A stretch of 64,000 nt of DNA from JAEUSE01 sp964648985 (lineage in GTDB: Bacteria > Patescibacteriota > Doudnabacteria > UBA920). The stretch covers positions 1 to 64,000 of the forward strand of contig CAZYMS010000003.1 in the NCBI GenBank assembly GCA_964648985.1, in the 5' to 3' direction. A model generated the notes under the pieces. That model saw nothing but the letters and a program-made list of their open reading frames with translations. It did no database searches and had not been told where the DNA came from. The translations under genes and the position numbers were made by a program. Of this stretch, positions 40,762 through 49,064 are shown piece by piece (positions within the stretch are counted from its first letter, which is position 1; every line of letters starts with the position of its first letter).

Positions 40762-41253
40762 TTATATTAATATAGATATATCTGTTATATCAATATGCTT
40801 TGGATTGACATCCGCTCTTTCCCCAGTTCTAGTAATCCAACCCAAACTAAGAAGCTCCGAAGCGCCGTCCGCAGGAACATAATCCGAAAACTTAACCTCA
40901 CCCTCTATAGATTTCCAATCTCCAACTATAAGCCGCACAACATATTGATAGTCATGTGCATTCTCAAGTATATAGTCTTTACCTCTAGATGCAATGTTCT
41001 GCTTTATTCCAATGTCCTCATCTGGAATTTCGGCAAAATGCGCCGGTGCATCACTCGTAAATAGTAGGAGATCCTGACTTGGTACTATAAATAAAAAAGA
41101 ATGATCATCGAAGATTATTTTGTAATAGCTCTCTTCACCTAAATTTATAGTTTTAAACTCTGCAAAACCAACTATACTCCGGACTTTTCCCTGAATAGAT
41201 ATCTTGCGTGTTGGATCTTGAATTAATTGATCTAGCAGCTCTTGTGCGCTCAT
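40762..41253 (-). CDS. Hypothetical protein, 163 residues
   Basis: The protein begins MSAQELLDQLIQDPTRKISI. The central part alternates beta-like segments (KTINLGEESYYKIIFDDHSF, then FIVPSQDLLLFTSD), and the end has YVPADGASELLSLGWITRTG. It is soluble, with no signal or membrane segment and no motif I recognise. It lies 16 bases downstream of tRNA-Thr in gene order from the other side, on the same strand, and just left of the hairpin cluster at 41288-41438. Confidence 0.55.
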   Translation of the reverse strand: MSAQELLDQLIQDPTRKISIQGKVRSIVGFAEFKTINLGEESYYKIIFDDHSFLFIVPSQDLLLFTSDAPAHFAEIPDEDIGIKQNIASRGKDYILENAHDYQYVVRLIVGDWKSIEGEVKFSDYVPADGASELLSLGWITRTGERADVNPKHIDITDISILI

Positions 41254-41287
41254 AAAGAAGTACTACTTTATATCTATTACTATAATC

Positions 41288-41438
41288 AGCGGGATACGGG
41301 AATCGCCCGCCACTATTTCATGCTCCAAATGGTCGCATGAAATTTCGCTGGTAGCGAACCGCTCCCTTCGATTCACTACCGCCTATCCAGAACAAATACT
41401 CCACAAGCGGAGTATTTGTTCTGGAGCGGGATAGTGAA
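41288..41438. repeat. Hairpin cluster with an 18-base copy of the tRNA-Gly 3' end
   Basis: Four hairpins follow each other: GCGGG/CCCGC (41289-41310), TTTCATG/CATGAAA (41316-41342), TTCGCT/AGCGAA (41344-41358) and a long one (41372-41438) with a perfect 16-bp stem around loop ACAAGC and a second outer stem TTCACTA/TAGTGAA. Positions 41288-41305 equal 42191-42208, the 3' end of tRNA-Gly. A shorter match (TGGAGCGGGATA) lies at about 41422-41433. Confidence 0.7.
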
Positions 41439-41524
41439 CGACGTTAGAACCTATTGGATGGCCGGCGAAGAATTTTATATGCCTAATTTCGCAGTGGAGA
41501 CTGCTAAGGTTCTCTAAATTAGTA

Positions 41525-42103
41525 TTATTTTGTAAATTTAAACGTAGAAATCAAATCGATAAAATCATTATAGGTTTGATAATCTGGGCCAGAGACCTTT
41601 TCTTTTGTGTCTAATGGAACCGTTGCTAGATATTTTTGGCAAATCGATTGTGTTGCGCACGATTTATTCACGTCAGTTACTTGAACTGATACCCATTGAG
41701 TGCCACGAACCTTAAGTACCTTGTAAAACGGATATATGGGAATACCTCCAGGTGTGGTATCTCCTTTTTCAAATACTTCCCTGTCCCCAGATTTCGGAGG
41801 GCAGCCCAAATCTTGGCAGGGTTTATCAGAAACTGTTCCCGCCCAAACTAGCAGGAAAGGCTGCGAGTCGTTGGACGCCGAACTTGTGTTTACTTCCGAG
41901 ACTCTCCATTTTGGATTATATTGAAATTCAAACCCGTAAGTGGTGTAAGTCTCCCATTCAGATATTTGGGTTGGTGCAGGAGCGGGGATTGTGTTTTGAG
42001 TAACCGGGATGGAGGTAGAAGTTTGATTGTCAACTGACTTGGTCGAGTTGCAGCCAGTGGCTAATAGTGCGACAGCGAAAAATGCAAGTAATAATTTTTT
42101 CAT
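41525..42103 (-). CDS. Lipoprotein, 192 residues
   Basis: From ATG 42103 the protein starts MKKLLLAFFAVALLATGCNS, a lipoprotein signal with lipobox LATGC. A Thr/Ser/Pro linker (about 20-50) leads to a domain of about 140 residues with YTTYGFEFQYNPKWRVSE, which resembles the start of PsbP/photosystem-like or DUF1795-type folds in bacterial lipoproteins, and two Cys pairs (PCQDLGC, SCATQSIC). No activity is evident. It is the only gene between the tRNA-Gly gene and the hairpin cluster. Confidence 0.75.
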   Translation of the reverse strand: MKKLLLAFFAVALLATGCNSTKSVDNQTSTSIPVTQNTIPAPAPTQISEWETYTTYGFEFQYNPKWRVSEVNTSSASNDSQPFLLVWAGTVSDKPCQDLGCPPKSGDREVFEKGDTTPGGIPIYPFYKVLKVRGTQWVSVQVTDVNKSCATQSICQKYLATVPLDTKEKVSGPDYQTYNDFIDLISTFKFTK

Positions 42104-42187
42104 AAATGTTTCTTTGTAATCATTATTCAAATTCTATTTCTATTAGGAGGATAACAAAAAACACCTTTTAAGTATAGGAGTTTTTTG

Positions 42188-42261
42188 TGGAGCGGGATAC
42201 GGGAATCGAACCCGTGTCTAAACCTTGGGAAGGTCTCATACTACCATTGTACTAATCCCGC
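42188..42261 (-). tRNA. tRNA-Gly (CCC anticodon)
   Basis: The minus strand has acceptor GCGGGAT/ATCCCGC, a short D-arm, anticodon stem AGACC/GGTTT with loop TTCCCAA (anticodon CCC) and T-arm CGGGT TCGATTC CCGT. TCCA is encoded at the 3' end. Confidence 0.93.
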
Positions 42262-42350
42262 CTGCACTAAAGCTTCAGCGAGGCATGCCCGCTTTTAACT
42301 TTAGTCATTATATCTTATAGCAACTTTATATTTTTTGGAAGTATTGCTCT

Positions 42351-42393
42351 GTATTCGTAGTTATTCGTTGATTCGTGCCATTCGTAGATTCGG
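42351..42393. repeat. ATTCGT-word tandem half-element
   Basis: ATTCGT occurs four times with spacings of 8-10 bases, followed by ATTCGG. It lies between tRNA-Gly and the PpiC-like gene. Confidence 0.65.
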
Positions 42394-42402
42394 ATAGTGC
42401 TG

Positions 42403-43236
42403 CTATTGCACATACCAAACTACAGGCACCTTTTCTTTTTCTTTTGCAAGCCAGGCCTCATAGCCCTTAGGGACCAGAACCACTTCGCGAATATTAACTA
42501 GCCGCTTTCCATTATCCGTTGCCTCTCCTACTATTTCGACAATATGTACACCATACCGGGTATATAGCGTTGTGGGTTTATTTCTCGGTAAGTCTTTAAC
42601 TGCACCACGATACTCCGGAATAGCAGCATCTAGGTCCACGTAACCGGTATCGCCCGCAAACCACTTAGTAGCACTGTCGTCGCTATATTCTTTTGCCAAC
42701 TCATCGTACGTACCGCCATTCGCCAACGCTCGCTGAACCGCCGCAAGCCGTGAAGCCAATGCCGGCTCAAGATCGGGCTGGCTCACATACCAAGCCCGAA
42801 GGCCTGCATCCATGGCAAAACTTTTTGCTAATGTATCTTGGGCGATATTTTTTCCAGCCTTAGATACTGCTTTCTTATATATTTCATCTTGTTCTAAGGC
42901 TTTTGCGGCTTCTGTAATATCTGCATTTGCCACTTTAACCTTACCCTTCGCCACTACTTCCAATCTAAGCGCATCAGTAAGCGCCGCAGTTGGAGTCTTA
43001 TTGGTGAGTGGCGCGATATTGTCATACAGAGCTAATTCTTCAGGTGAAATACGAACACTCCCTACTTTGCCAAGCGGAAGGCCTACAGCTTTAAATACCG
43101 AAAGCTTACTGGGCGTCGTTTTACCGCTGTAAAGCCATATCCCTACCCCCAAAAAAATTACAAGCACTATTAAGAATATAACCAGTGCACTGAGAAAAAT
43201 TTGCTGGGACGTTCTTTTTTTCTTTTCAAGAGACAT
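42403..43236 (-). CDS. PpiC-type peptidyl-prolyl isomerase-like protein, membrane-anchored
   Basis: The 277-residue protein has a short basic start and one helix (IFLSALVIFLIVLVIFLGVG, about 13-33), placing the rest outside. The middle is helical (SurA-like, about 60-150). Residues about 165-260 resemble a parvulin domain: TYDELAKEYSDD, GDTGYVDLD, and TRYGVHIVEIVGE at its end. It would assist folding of exported proteins. Parvulin signature residues are only partly conserved, so activity is uncertain. Confidence 0.75.
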   Translation of the reverse strand: MSLEKKKRTSQQIFLSALVIFLIVLVIFLGVGIWLYSGKTTPSKLSVFKAVGLPLGKVGSVRISPEELALYDNIAPLTNKTPTAALTDALRLEVVAKGKVKVANADITEAAKALEQDEIYKKAVSKAGKNIAQDTLAKSFAMDAGLRAWYVSQPDLEPALASRLAAVQRALANGGTYDELAKEYSDDSATKWFAGDTGYVDLDAAIPEYRGAVKDLPRNKPTTLYTRYGVHIVEIVGEATDNGKRLVNIREVVLVPKGYEAWLAKEKEKVPVVWYVQ

Positions 43237-43284
43237 ATATCAAAATCAAAATTCAAGTTATAAATAATCTACTAGCCAATACCC

Positions 43285-43659
43285 CTATTCTTCTCCGAAG
43301 AAATAATTCCACCAGGCACGAATATTACTTTGCTTCTTGGTTTCAGCTGCACTTGCCACCACCTCCTTTGAAGGCATAAACACCACTGCAATCTCCCCCG
43401 GCTTCTTCAAATTCATCTGCTGCCTCGCAAGCCGTTCTGTCGCGGACGTGCTAGATAAATACTTAAGTGAGTCTTCCAATTGACCGTTCTTTTCTTCAAC
43501 CAATTTTGCCTCAGTCTTGAGAGAATCAATTTGCCGCTGTACTTTTTGCCGCGACTTCCACTGGTGATACTCGGAAATAGAGAGCAAAACCAGACTTCCC
43601 AATAGAAGTACCACGACAAACCGGTTCGATATAAATGTAATAGTTTTTCGTGTGGACAT
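43285..43659 (-). CDS. FtsB/DivIC-like septum formation protein
   Basis: The 124-residue protein has one N-terminal helix (FVVVLLLGSLVLLSI, about 13-28) and then a coiled coil (WKSRQKVQRQIDSLKTEAKL, then EEKNGQLEDSLKYL), followed by ERLARQQMNLKKPGEIAVVF. The last is the classic ARE-x-L-x-x-x-x-P-G-E pattern of DivIC/FtsB. It belongs to the division complex with FtsL/FtsQ. It has a short tail with WWNYFFGEE. Confidence 0.85.
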   Translation of the reverse strand: MSTRKTITFISNRFVVVLLLGSLVLLSISEYHQWKSRQKVQRQIDSLKTEAKLVEEKNGQLEDSLKYLSSTSATERLARQQMNLKKPGEIAVVFMPSKEVVASAAETKKQSNIRAWWNYFFGEE

Positions 43660-43663
43660 TTTT

Positions 43664-43781
43664 TTAGTAGGTAAAAGGTTACAGGTATGGAGCGGCCCGT
43701 TTGGTGTAAGACCAGTAGTCTTATGGCCCTACTACCCAAGACCTAAAGCTAAACTGGCTACCACCAACCTACGACCTATTC
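43664..43781. repeat. Heptad-word inverted element, AGGTxxA family
   Basis: AGGTAAA, AGGTTAC and AGGTATG occur every 7 bases on the left. CCTACTACC, GACCTAAAG, CCAACCTAC and GACCTATTC form the inverse right arm. It fills the FtsB-PH gene gap. Confidence 0.8.
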
Positions 43782-44319
43782 ATGGTACGCGCTGATTCGG
43801 CATGCCATATTCCTGCATATTGTGAGCAGTGGGGCGATCCGCGAGGGATTGCTCATGTAAACGCCATAGAAACTCTTTTACTACCGCTGGACGCTGAACA
43901 GATTTAACAATAATTGGGTCCACTCGTCCCACAACCTGCAAGTCTATATCGCCATAACCCGTAAGCATGGACCACGGACCGGTCGTACGAAAACTCACAT
44001 TAAGAATTCTATCAAGAGCAGTTTCACTTACTTCTTGCTTAAAAATATTCTGATGTGAAGTTTTAACGAAACGAGTGGTAGTGACTATGTATTTTTCCCT
44101 ATGCCACAAAATTACCTTCTCCAAAAACCAGCTAAGAATCAACAGCACCCAAATGAATAGCCAAAATTGCAAGCTGCTCACGAGAGAATATTTTATTACA
44201 TACCAAAAGGGAAGCAAAAGTAAAACTACAGCGACGAGTGCGGGAAATGCGAGGACAGCCGGGCTTTGCCTAAATATAGTCACCACTTCTTCGTCTGGCT
44301 GTAAAATAATGCTCCGCAT
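43780..44319 (-). CDS. PH-domain membrane protein (bPH2-like)
   Basis: The 179-residue protein has two helices (AFPALVAVVLLLLPFWYVIK, about 25-45, and WLFIWVLLILSWFLEKVILW, about 53-72). A PH-like beta domain follows with YIVTTTRFVKTSHQNIFKQE and GPWSMLTGYGDIDLQVVG, typical of the DUF304/bPH_2 family. Function is unknown. It may sense or organise membrane. Confidence 0.8.
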   Translation of the reverse strand: MRSIILQPDEEVVTIFRQSPAVLAFPALVAVVLLLLPFWYVIKYSLVSSLQFWLFIWVLLILSWFLEKVILWHREKYIVTTTRFVKTSHQNIFKQEVSETALDRILNVSFRTTGPWSMLTGYGDIDLQVVGRVDPIIVKSVQRPAVVKEFLWRLHEQSLADRPTAHNMQEYGMPNQRVP

Positions 44320-44332
44320 ACTTTAAAATTCC

Positions 44333-44450
44333 AAAAAAACTCAAACTGTAAATCACAAATAAATTCCAAACACCAAACCTCAAGCATCCACTTTCGTTTT
44401 CAATTTCGAATTTGGAGCTTGTTTGTTATTTGTAGGTTGTTGTTGCGATT
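44333..44450. repeat. Heptad-word inverted element, CAAAT/CCAAA family
   Basis: Left: AAATTCCAAA, CTCAAACTG, AATCACAAATAAATTCC. Right: CAATTTCGAATTTGGAGC, GTTTGTTATTTG. Same family as 2831, 4753, 47080 and 48881. Confidence 0.8.
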
Positions 44451-44455
44451 TATTA

Positions 44456-44560
44456 TTACTTGATGACAGCCGTACCCAAAGTCAGCACAAGCATAGCCAA
44501 TACCATAACAATGGCCAGTACGCTAAATACCTTTTTAACTGTTTTCTGGTTTCGAATCAT
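44456..44560 (-). CDS. 34-residue small membrane protein
   Basis: The ORF starts MIRNQKTVKK and continues with one hydrophobic helix (VFSVLAIVMVLAMLVLTLG) and TAVIK. It is not covered by longer frames. A TGGTATAAT extended -10 (44570-44575) is only 9 bases before the ATG, so the message would be nearly leaderless. No family is recognised; it is a plausible single-pass peptide. Confidence 0.6.
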   Translation of the reverse strand: MIRNQKTVKKVFSVLAIVMVLAMLVLTLGTAVIK

Positions 44561-44569
44561 ACTTTGTAT

Positions 44570-44575
44570 ATTATA
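44570..44575 (-). promoter_or_regulatory. Extended -10 for the 34-residue peptide
   Basis: The minus strand reads TGGTATAATATAC; TATAAT lies 9 bases before the ATG at 44560, so the transcript would be nearly leaderless. Confidence 0.5.
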
Positions 44576-44616
44576 CCATAAACGCTCTATTTTGCTGCAG
44601 AGGGCCAGACATATGT

Positions 44617-45177
44617 TCAAGCAGATAGTTTCGGCAATATCATTTCTGTCTGTGGGATAGACACTCCTCCAGGAGATAGCCTGGGACCAGTCTCAGACTC
44701 AATACCAGTTTTAACAAATCCAAGTTTTTCATAGAACCCTATAGCGGCAGTATTGTAAGTAGCCACATCAAGAGTTATGTCTACACTCCGACCAAGCCAA
44801 TCTATCGCTGTTTGCATTAAAAGCTTACCAATTCCTTTTCCTTGGAATTCTGGAAGTAGGTATATAGCCTGTAGCCTTCCGGGCCGGTCTTGACTTGCAA
44901 CCCGAGCAACACAGTAACCCACAACACGATCACCATCTTTTGCAACCCAAAACTTGCGATCTGTATCTGTTGCAATGTGCTCTTGCCAGCTCGCAATGCG
45001 CTCTGGGCCGATAAAGTCCATAGCAGCGATATTCTCATACGTAATGCCGGAAGCGGGGTTCGGGTAGGTAGCCAGCCATGCCGCGCGCTGCACCTGCACA
45101 ATCTGCCCAGCATCTTCTGGCTTAGCAATATCTACTAATATAGACCCTGAATGGGTAATTGCCTGTATTCGTGTCAT
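44617..45177 (-). CDS. GNAT family N-acetyltransferase
   Basis: The 186-residue protein has the GNAT core: VVGYCVARVASQ (beta4), then LQAIYLLPEFQGKGIGKLLM with the acetyl-CoA loop Q-G-K-G-I-G (about 110-116), and the C-terminal TYNTAAIGFYEKLGFVKTGI. It is 28 bases downstream of lepA on the same strand and its substrate is unknown. Its first codons overlap a run of ATTCGT words, so the extreme N-terminus (MTRIQAITHSG) may come from repeat sequence. Confidence 0.85.
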   Translation of the reverse strand: MTRIQAITHSGSILVDIAKPEDAGQIVQVQRAAWLATYPNPASGITYENIAAMDFIGPERIASWQEHIATDTDRKFWVAKDGDRVVGYCVARVASQDRPGRLQAIYLLPEFQGKGIGKLLMQTAIDWLGRSVDITLDVATYNTAAIGFYEKLGFVKTGIESETGPRLSPGGVSIPQTEMILPKLSA

Positions 45178-45200
45178 TCGTGTAGGGTTCGTAGATTGGT
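45166..45200. repeat. ATTCGTGT-word half-element at the GNAT start
   Basis: ATTCGTGTC, ATTCGTGTAGG and TTCGTAG words repeat at 9-11 base spacing. The element overlaps the GNAT start codon and fills the gap to lepA. Confidence 0.5.
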
Positions 45201-45205
45201 GTCGT

Positions 45206-47071
45206 TTATTTTTTCAATATAGCTAAAAACGCTTCTTGAGGTATTTCAACTTTTCCTATCTTCTTCATGCGCTTTTTACCTTTTTTCTGTTTCTGCAGAA
45301 GCTTCATTTTGCGCGTTACATCACCGCCATAGAGGTACCCAGTTACATCTTTACGAAGTGCACTTATTGTTTCGCGCGCTATAACACGCCCGCCAATAGC
45401 AGCTTGGATAGCTATCTCAAACTGCTGCCGTGGTATAAGTTCTTTCAGTTTTATTACCAGCTCCCTACCCTCTACGTCTGCCACAGACCGGTGCATCATG
45501 GTTGAAAGTGCCTCCACTTTTTCATTAGCCACCAGCACATCTACTTTTACCAAATCCCCTGCCCTTAGCTCAAGGAAATCGTAGTTTAAAGATGCATAGC
45601 CACTCGAAACACTTTTCAGTTTATCGTAAAAATCTATAATAATATTTCCCAAGGGCATTTCAAAATGCATGTCTACCCTATCTTCACCCAGGTACTGTAT
45701 ATCGCCCGATATACCGCGACGCTTCGTGACTATGTCGAGAATAGGCCCAATGTAATCGGACGGGGTAAGTATATTTACCTTCATCCACGGCTCCATAACC
45801 TGCGCTATACTGGAAGGATCTGGAAATTGCGCAGCAGATTGCACCATCACTTCTTCGCCGGAGGTCTTTATCACCTTAAATGCAACACTTGGCGCGGTTA
45901 AAATAAGATCTAGATCGTACTCACGAGTGAGGCGTTCCTGCACAATATCCATATGCAGTAAACCCAAAAACCCAGTCCGGAAACCAAAACCTATACTTGG
46001 AATATGCTCAGGCTCAAATTCCAGAGAAGCATCGCTTAAGCGGAGCTTATCCATTGCATCACGCAAATTCGGATAGTCATCACCCGATACAGGAAAAATA
46101 GTGGCATAGACCATGGGCTTTACGTGCTTATAACCCGGCAATGCCTCTGCCTTGGTTCTTTCGCTCAGCAGAGTTATAGTGTCGCCAACGCGGGCTTTAG
46201 ATACATCCCGCAGGCCCGTTACAATATAGCCGACCTCGCCACACAGAAGAGCGCCTGACTTTTCCATTTTTGGATGGAAATATCCTACCTCAAGGCTCTC
46301 TGCTTCCGTTTTACTACCTAAAGTAAATATTTTTTGGCGGGGCAAAAGCTTGCCATCGAAAATGCGGATAAAGCAAATTACTCCGCGGTGAATATCATAG
46401 GCGGAATCGAAGATGAGTCCGCGCAAGTCGCCACTCGGTTCTCCGATAGGTGCAGGTACGCGTTCTACTATTGCATCAAGAATACTGAGCACACCTTCCC
46501 CTGTTTTGCCGGACGCGTACAAAATCTCATCATCACTAAAGCCAAATGCATCTTGCAATTCACGAGCAGTCTTTTCTCTGTCGCTATTTGGCAAGTCTAT
46601 TTTGTTTACAACCGGAATAATCTTTAAATTATGTTCTAATGCCAGATACGCATTTGCCAGAGTCTGCGCCTCTATTCCTTGTGTGCTATCTACTACTAAA
46701 ATTGCACCTTCACAGCATGCAAGACTACGAGATACTTCATAGGCGAAATCCACATGCCCAGGAGTATCTATCAAGTTCAGAATATATTCTGAACTTGACA
46801 TTTGACCTTTGACATTTGACCTTTGACTTCCGGAGTTCTGGTCAGATGTCAAATGTGCTTTGTCAAATGTTTCATATTGCATCCTTGCTGGCTGCAGCTT
46901 GATGGTAATACCGCGCTCTCGCTCCAAATCCATCTGGTCTAAAAGCTGATCTTTCATTTCGCGCTTACTCACTGTATGCGTCAACTCTAAAAGCCGATCA
47001 GCCAGTGTGGACTTACCGTGGTCAATATGCGCGATAATACAAAAGTTTCGAATGTGTTCTAGGGAGGACAT
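45206..47071 (-). CDS. lepA: Elongation factor 4 (LepA) with a repeat-derived insertion
   Basis: The 621-residue translational GTPase (ATG 47071) has AHIDHGKSTLADRLLE (G1), RGITIKLQP (G2), LIDTPGHVDFAYEV (G3), NKIDLPN (G4), and the LepA C-terminal domain ending GKKRMKKIGKVEIPQ. Between G2 and G3 there are about 22 more residues than in E. coli LepA, starting near HLTSDQNSGSQRSNVKGQ. They are encoded by a heptad-word inverted element (46793-46869). All conserved motifs remain in frame. Confidence 0.97.
   Translation of the reverse strand: MSSLEHIRNFCIIAHIDHGKSTLADRLLELTHTVSKREMKDQLLDQMDLERERGITIKLQPARMQYETFDKAHLTSDQNSGSQRSNVKGQMSSSEYILNLIDTPGHVDFAYEVSRSLACCEGAILVVDSTQGIEAQTLANAYLALEHNLKIIPVVNKIDLPNSDREKTARELQDAFGFSDDEILYASGKTGEGVLSILDAIVERVPAPIGEPSGDLRGLIFDSAYDIHRGVICFIRIFDGKLLPRQKIFTLGSKTEAESLEVGYFHPKMEKSGALLCGEVGYIVTGLRDVSKARVGDTITLLSERTKAEALPGYKHVKPMVYATIFPVSGDDYPNLRDAMDKLRLSDASLEFEPEHIPSIGFGFRTGFLGLLHMDIVQERLTREYDLDLILTAPSVAFKVIKTSGEEVMVQSAAQFPDPSSIAQVMEPWMKVNILTPSDYIGPILDIVTKRRGISGDIQYLGEDRVDMHFEMPLGNIIIDFYDKLKSVSSGYASLNYDFLELRAGDLVKVDVLVANEKVEALSTMMHRSVADVEGRELVIKLKELIPRQQFEIAIQAAIGGRVIARETISALRKDVTGYLYGGDVTRKMKLLQKQKKGKKRMKKIGKVEIPQEAFLAILKK
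46771..46869. repeat. Heptad-word inverted element inside lepA plus a 28-base palindrome
   Basis: The left arm (46793-46827) repeats TTGACAT/TTGACCT with an exact 7-base period. The right arm (46841-46869) has GTCAGATGTCAAATG and TGTCAAATG, the inverse. The GC-richer centre is 46828-46840. A perfect 28-base palindrome (46771-46798) overlaps the left edge. Confidence 0.88.
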
Positions 47072-47079
47072 GGACAATA

Positions 47080-47205
47080 AAACTCCAAATAACAAGCATC
47101 AAATTACAAACAAATCCCAAAAAAACAAATCTCAAACAATGCATGTTGCTTTTGGAATTTGGAACTTGTAGTTTATTTGATATTTGGAGTTTATGATTTG
47201 TTATT
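47080..47205. repeat. Heptad-word inverted element, CAAAT family
   Basis: AACTCCAAATAAC, CATCAAATTAC, AAACAAATCCC on the left; TTTGGAATTTGGAACTTG, ATTTGATATTTGGAG on the right. It fills the lepA-murJ gap. Confidence 0.85.
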
Positions 47206-47213
47206 TTCAGCAA

Positions 47214-48848
47214 TCACTGTATCAATTTTAAGGCTTTTCCGCAAGTTCTTAAGCCTTTTTTAAATACTCGCTCAAAAATTTGAGCATCGGACAACTTCAC
47301 TGCTTTTGCTACACCAATATATACAAGTACCCCGGCGCCACTGGCAACACCTGCTTGCACAACCAGACCAATCCAAGTGTGCGTATCAACCATAGGCTCC
47401 ACTGCATAGAGCGCGCCATATATGGTAAATGCGCAGGCGAGTGTCGCACTCAGTATTTTCCACACTTCGCGAACGAGGGCGTACTCCTCACGGGCCAGCA
47501 CCACTCCCTTATCCGCACCTTCACCAGACAGCTCTGGCCTGAGCCAGGCATAGAGTACAATTGCGTTAAAGGTCATACCTGCGGCATACCCAGCGGCAAC
47601 GCCACTAATGCCATACGTCGGAACACACAACAGGGCTACTATAACTGTCACTATAATAGAGAGAATATTACCCACGACTGGAGCCCAGGTATTGTGACGC
47701 GCAAGCAAAGCACGGGCAAACAATGGAACAAGAGACTGTCCTACCAGTGAAAAGGTCAGCACGCCGAGAACAGCAAAAGTCGCCCGCGTATCTTCCCAGC
47801 TAAACTGACCGGCTCCGTAGAGAATACGGACTGCGTGGGCGCGAAGAAGGAGCAGGACAACCGCAATGGGCAACATGAAAAATAAGATGCGCACTATGGC
47901 CTGGCGGAGCAGCATCACAAAAGCTGCTAAGTCTTTTTTAGAATAGTGGTCCGAGAGGTGCGGAAATGTTGCTGTTGCCACGGCGATTGCAAAGACGCCC
48001 ACGGGTACAGCTTGTATATCAAAGCCAAGAGAAAACACAGCAATACTCCCGGCAGTAAGAAGAGAGCCAAAAATAGATGCGAGCAGTAAACTCACTTGTG
48101 ATAAATCCAGAGTGAACAAGCGTGGAATATATAACCTCAAAATGGCGCGCATGCCTTTGTCAAAAGCAAACACGGGCGCAAAGCGAAACCCTGCTAAATA
48201 TAAATCAGTTAGTTGCGTAAGCACATGCACAAACGCACCCAGAATTACCCCATAGCCAAGACCGACTAACCCAAAATGCGGATACAACCAAACCACACCA
48301 ATAATTAGTCCAACGTTATAGGTAATGGGCGCAAAGCCCGCCCAAAAGAAACGCTTTATTGCATTCAGTGCTGTTGCTGCAACGTTCCCCACAGAAAGCA
48401 ATACTTGCGCAATAAGAATGATGCGCGTAAGTGTTACCACTTCCCTACTTGCTTCAGGAGTAAACCCAGGCACTACTATATGTACAAGCCACGGGGCAAG
48501 CACCGCTGCGATAGCGCACAACACAGCCATGCACACAAAGGTAATGTTCAGCAAATTCGCCACCAGCTGACGACCCTGTTTTTCATCTTCAAATAAATAC
48601 TGGGATATAATGGGTAGCGCGGCAATAGACAAGGTACCTACTATGAGCACACCCATAAGGAAATCGGGAATGCGGAATGCGGCATAGTATGTATCAAGTA
48701 GCTCCCCCGCACCAAAATGACTAGCAAAAATGCGAATACGCAAAAGGCCCACTACCCGCGAGGCGAACGTGAGAACTGCAACAACAAAAGAAGACCAGCC
48801 CACGCTAGCGATGAATGGATGTTTTAATATGCTTGTTCGGGTTGTCAT
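47214..48848 (-). CDS. murJ: Lipid II flippase MurJ
   Basis: The 544-residue MOP-superfamily protein has about 14 helices and opens with the family motif ASRVVGLLRIRIFASHFGAG. It moves lipid II across the membrane. AYYAAFRIPDFLMGVL and QAVPVGVFAIAVATATFPHL match MurJ. Its presence fits the neighbouring mraY, murD and ftsW. Length is standard. Confidence 0.95.
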   Translation of the reverse strand: MTTRTSILKHPFIASVGWSSFVVAVLTFASRVVGLLRIRIFASHFGAGELLDTYYAAFRIPDFLMGVLIVGTLSIAALPIISQYLFEDEKQGRQLVANLLNITFVCMAVLCAIAAVLAPWLVHIVVPGFTPEASREVVTLTRIILIAQVLLSVGNVAATALNAIKRFFWAGFAPITYNVGLIIGVVWLYPHFGLVGLGYGVILGAFVHVLTQLTDLYLAGFRFAPVFAFDKGMRAILRLYIPRLFTLDLSQVSLLLASIFGSLLTAGSIAVFSLGFDIQAVPVGVFAIAVATATFPHLSDHYSKKDLAAFVMLLRQAIVRILFFMLPIAVVLLLLRAHAVRILYGAGQFSWEDTRATFAVLGVLTFSLVGQSLVPLFARALLARHNTWAPVVGNILSIIVTVIVALLCVPTYGISGVAAGYAAGMTFNAIVLYAWLRPELSGEGADKGVVLAREEYALVREVWKILSATLACAFTIYGALYAVEPMVDTHTWIGLVVQAGVASGAGVLVYIGVAKAVKLSDAQIFERVFKKGLRTCGKALKLIQ

Positions 48849-48880
48849 ATATTAGTCCGCATATGCAAATTGATAAACCA

Positions 48881-49058
48881 CCAGCGTAAATTCCAAATTA
48901 CAAGATACAAAACCCAAATATTTTCCAATGAGTAAAATCTCAATGTCCAAAACTGCGCATTTGGAATTTTATAATCTTGGATTTTGGATTTGTTTGTATT
49001 TTGAAGTTGGTTATTTAGTACTTATTTGAGATTTGTCATTTGAAATTTGGAGCTTACA
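48881..49058. repeat. Heptad-word inverted element, CAAAT family, largest copy
   Basis: The left arm has AAATTCCAAATTAC, AAACCCAAAT. The right arm has two runs, ending in ATTTGAG, ATTTGTC, ATTTGAA and ATTTGG with an exact 7-base period. It separates murJ from the DUF4012 gene. Confidence 0.85.
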
Positions 49059-49064
49059 AGCCGA

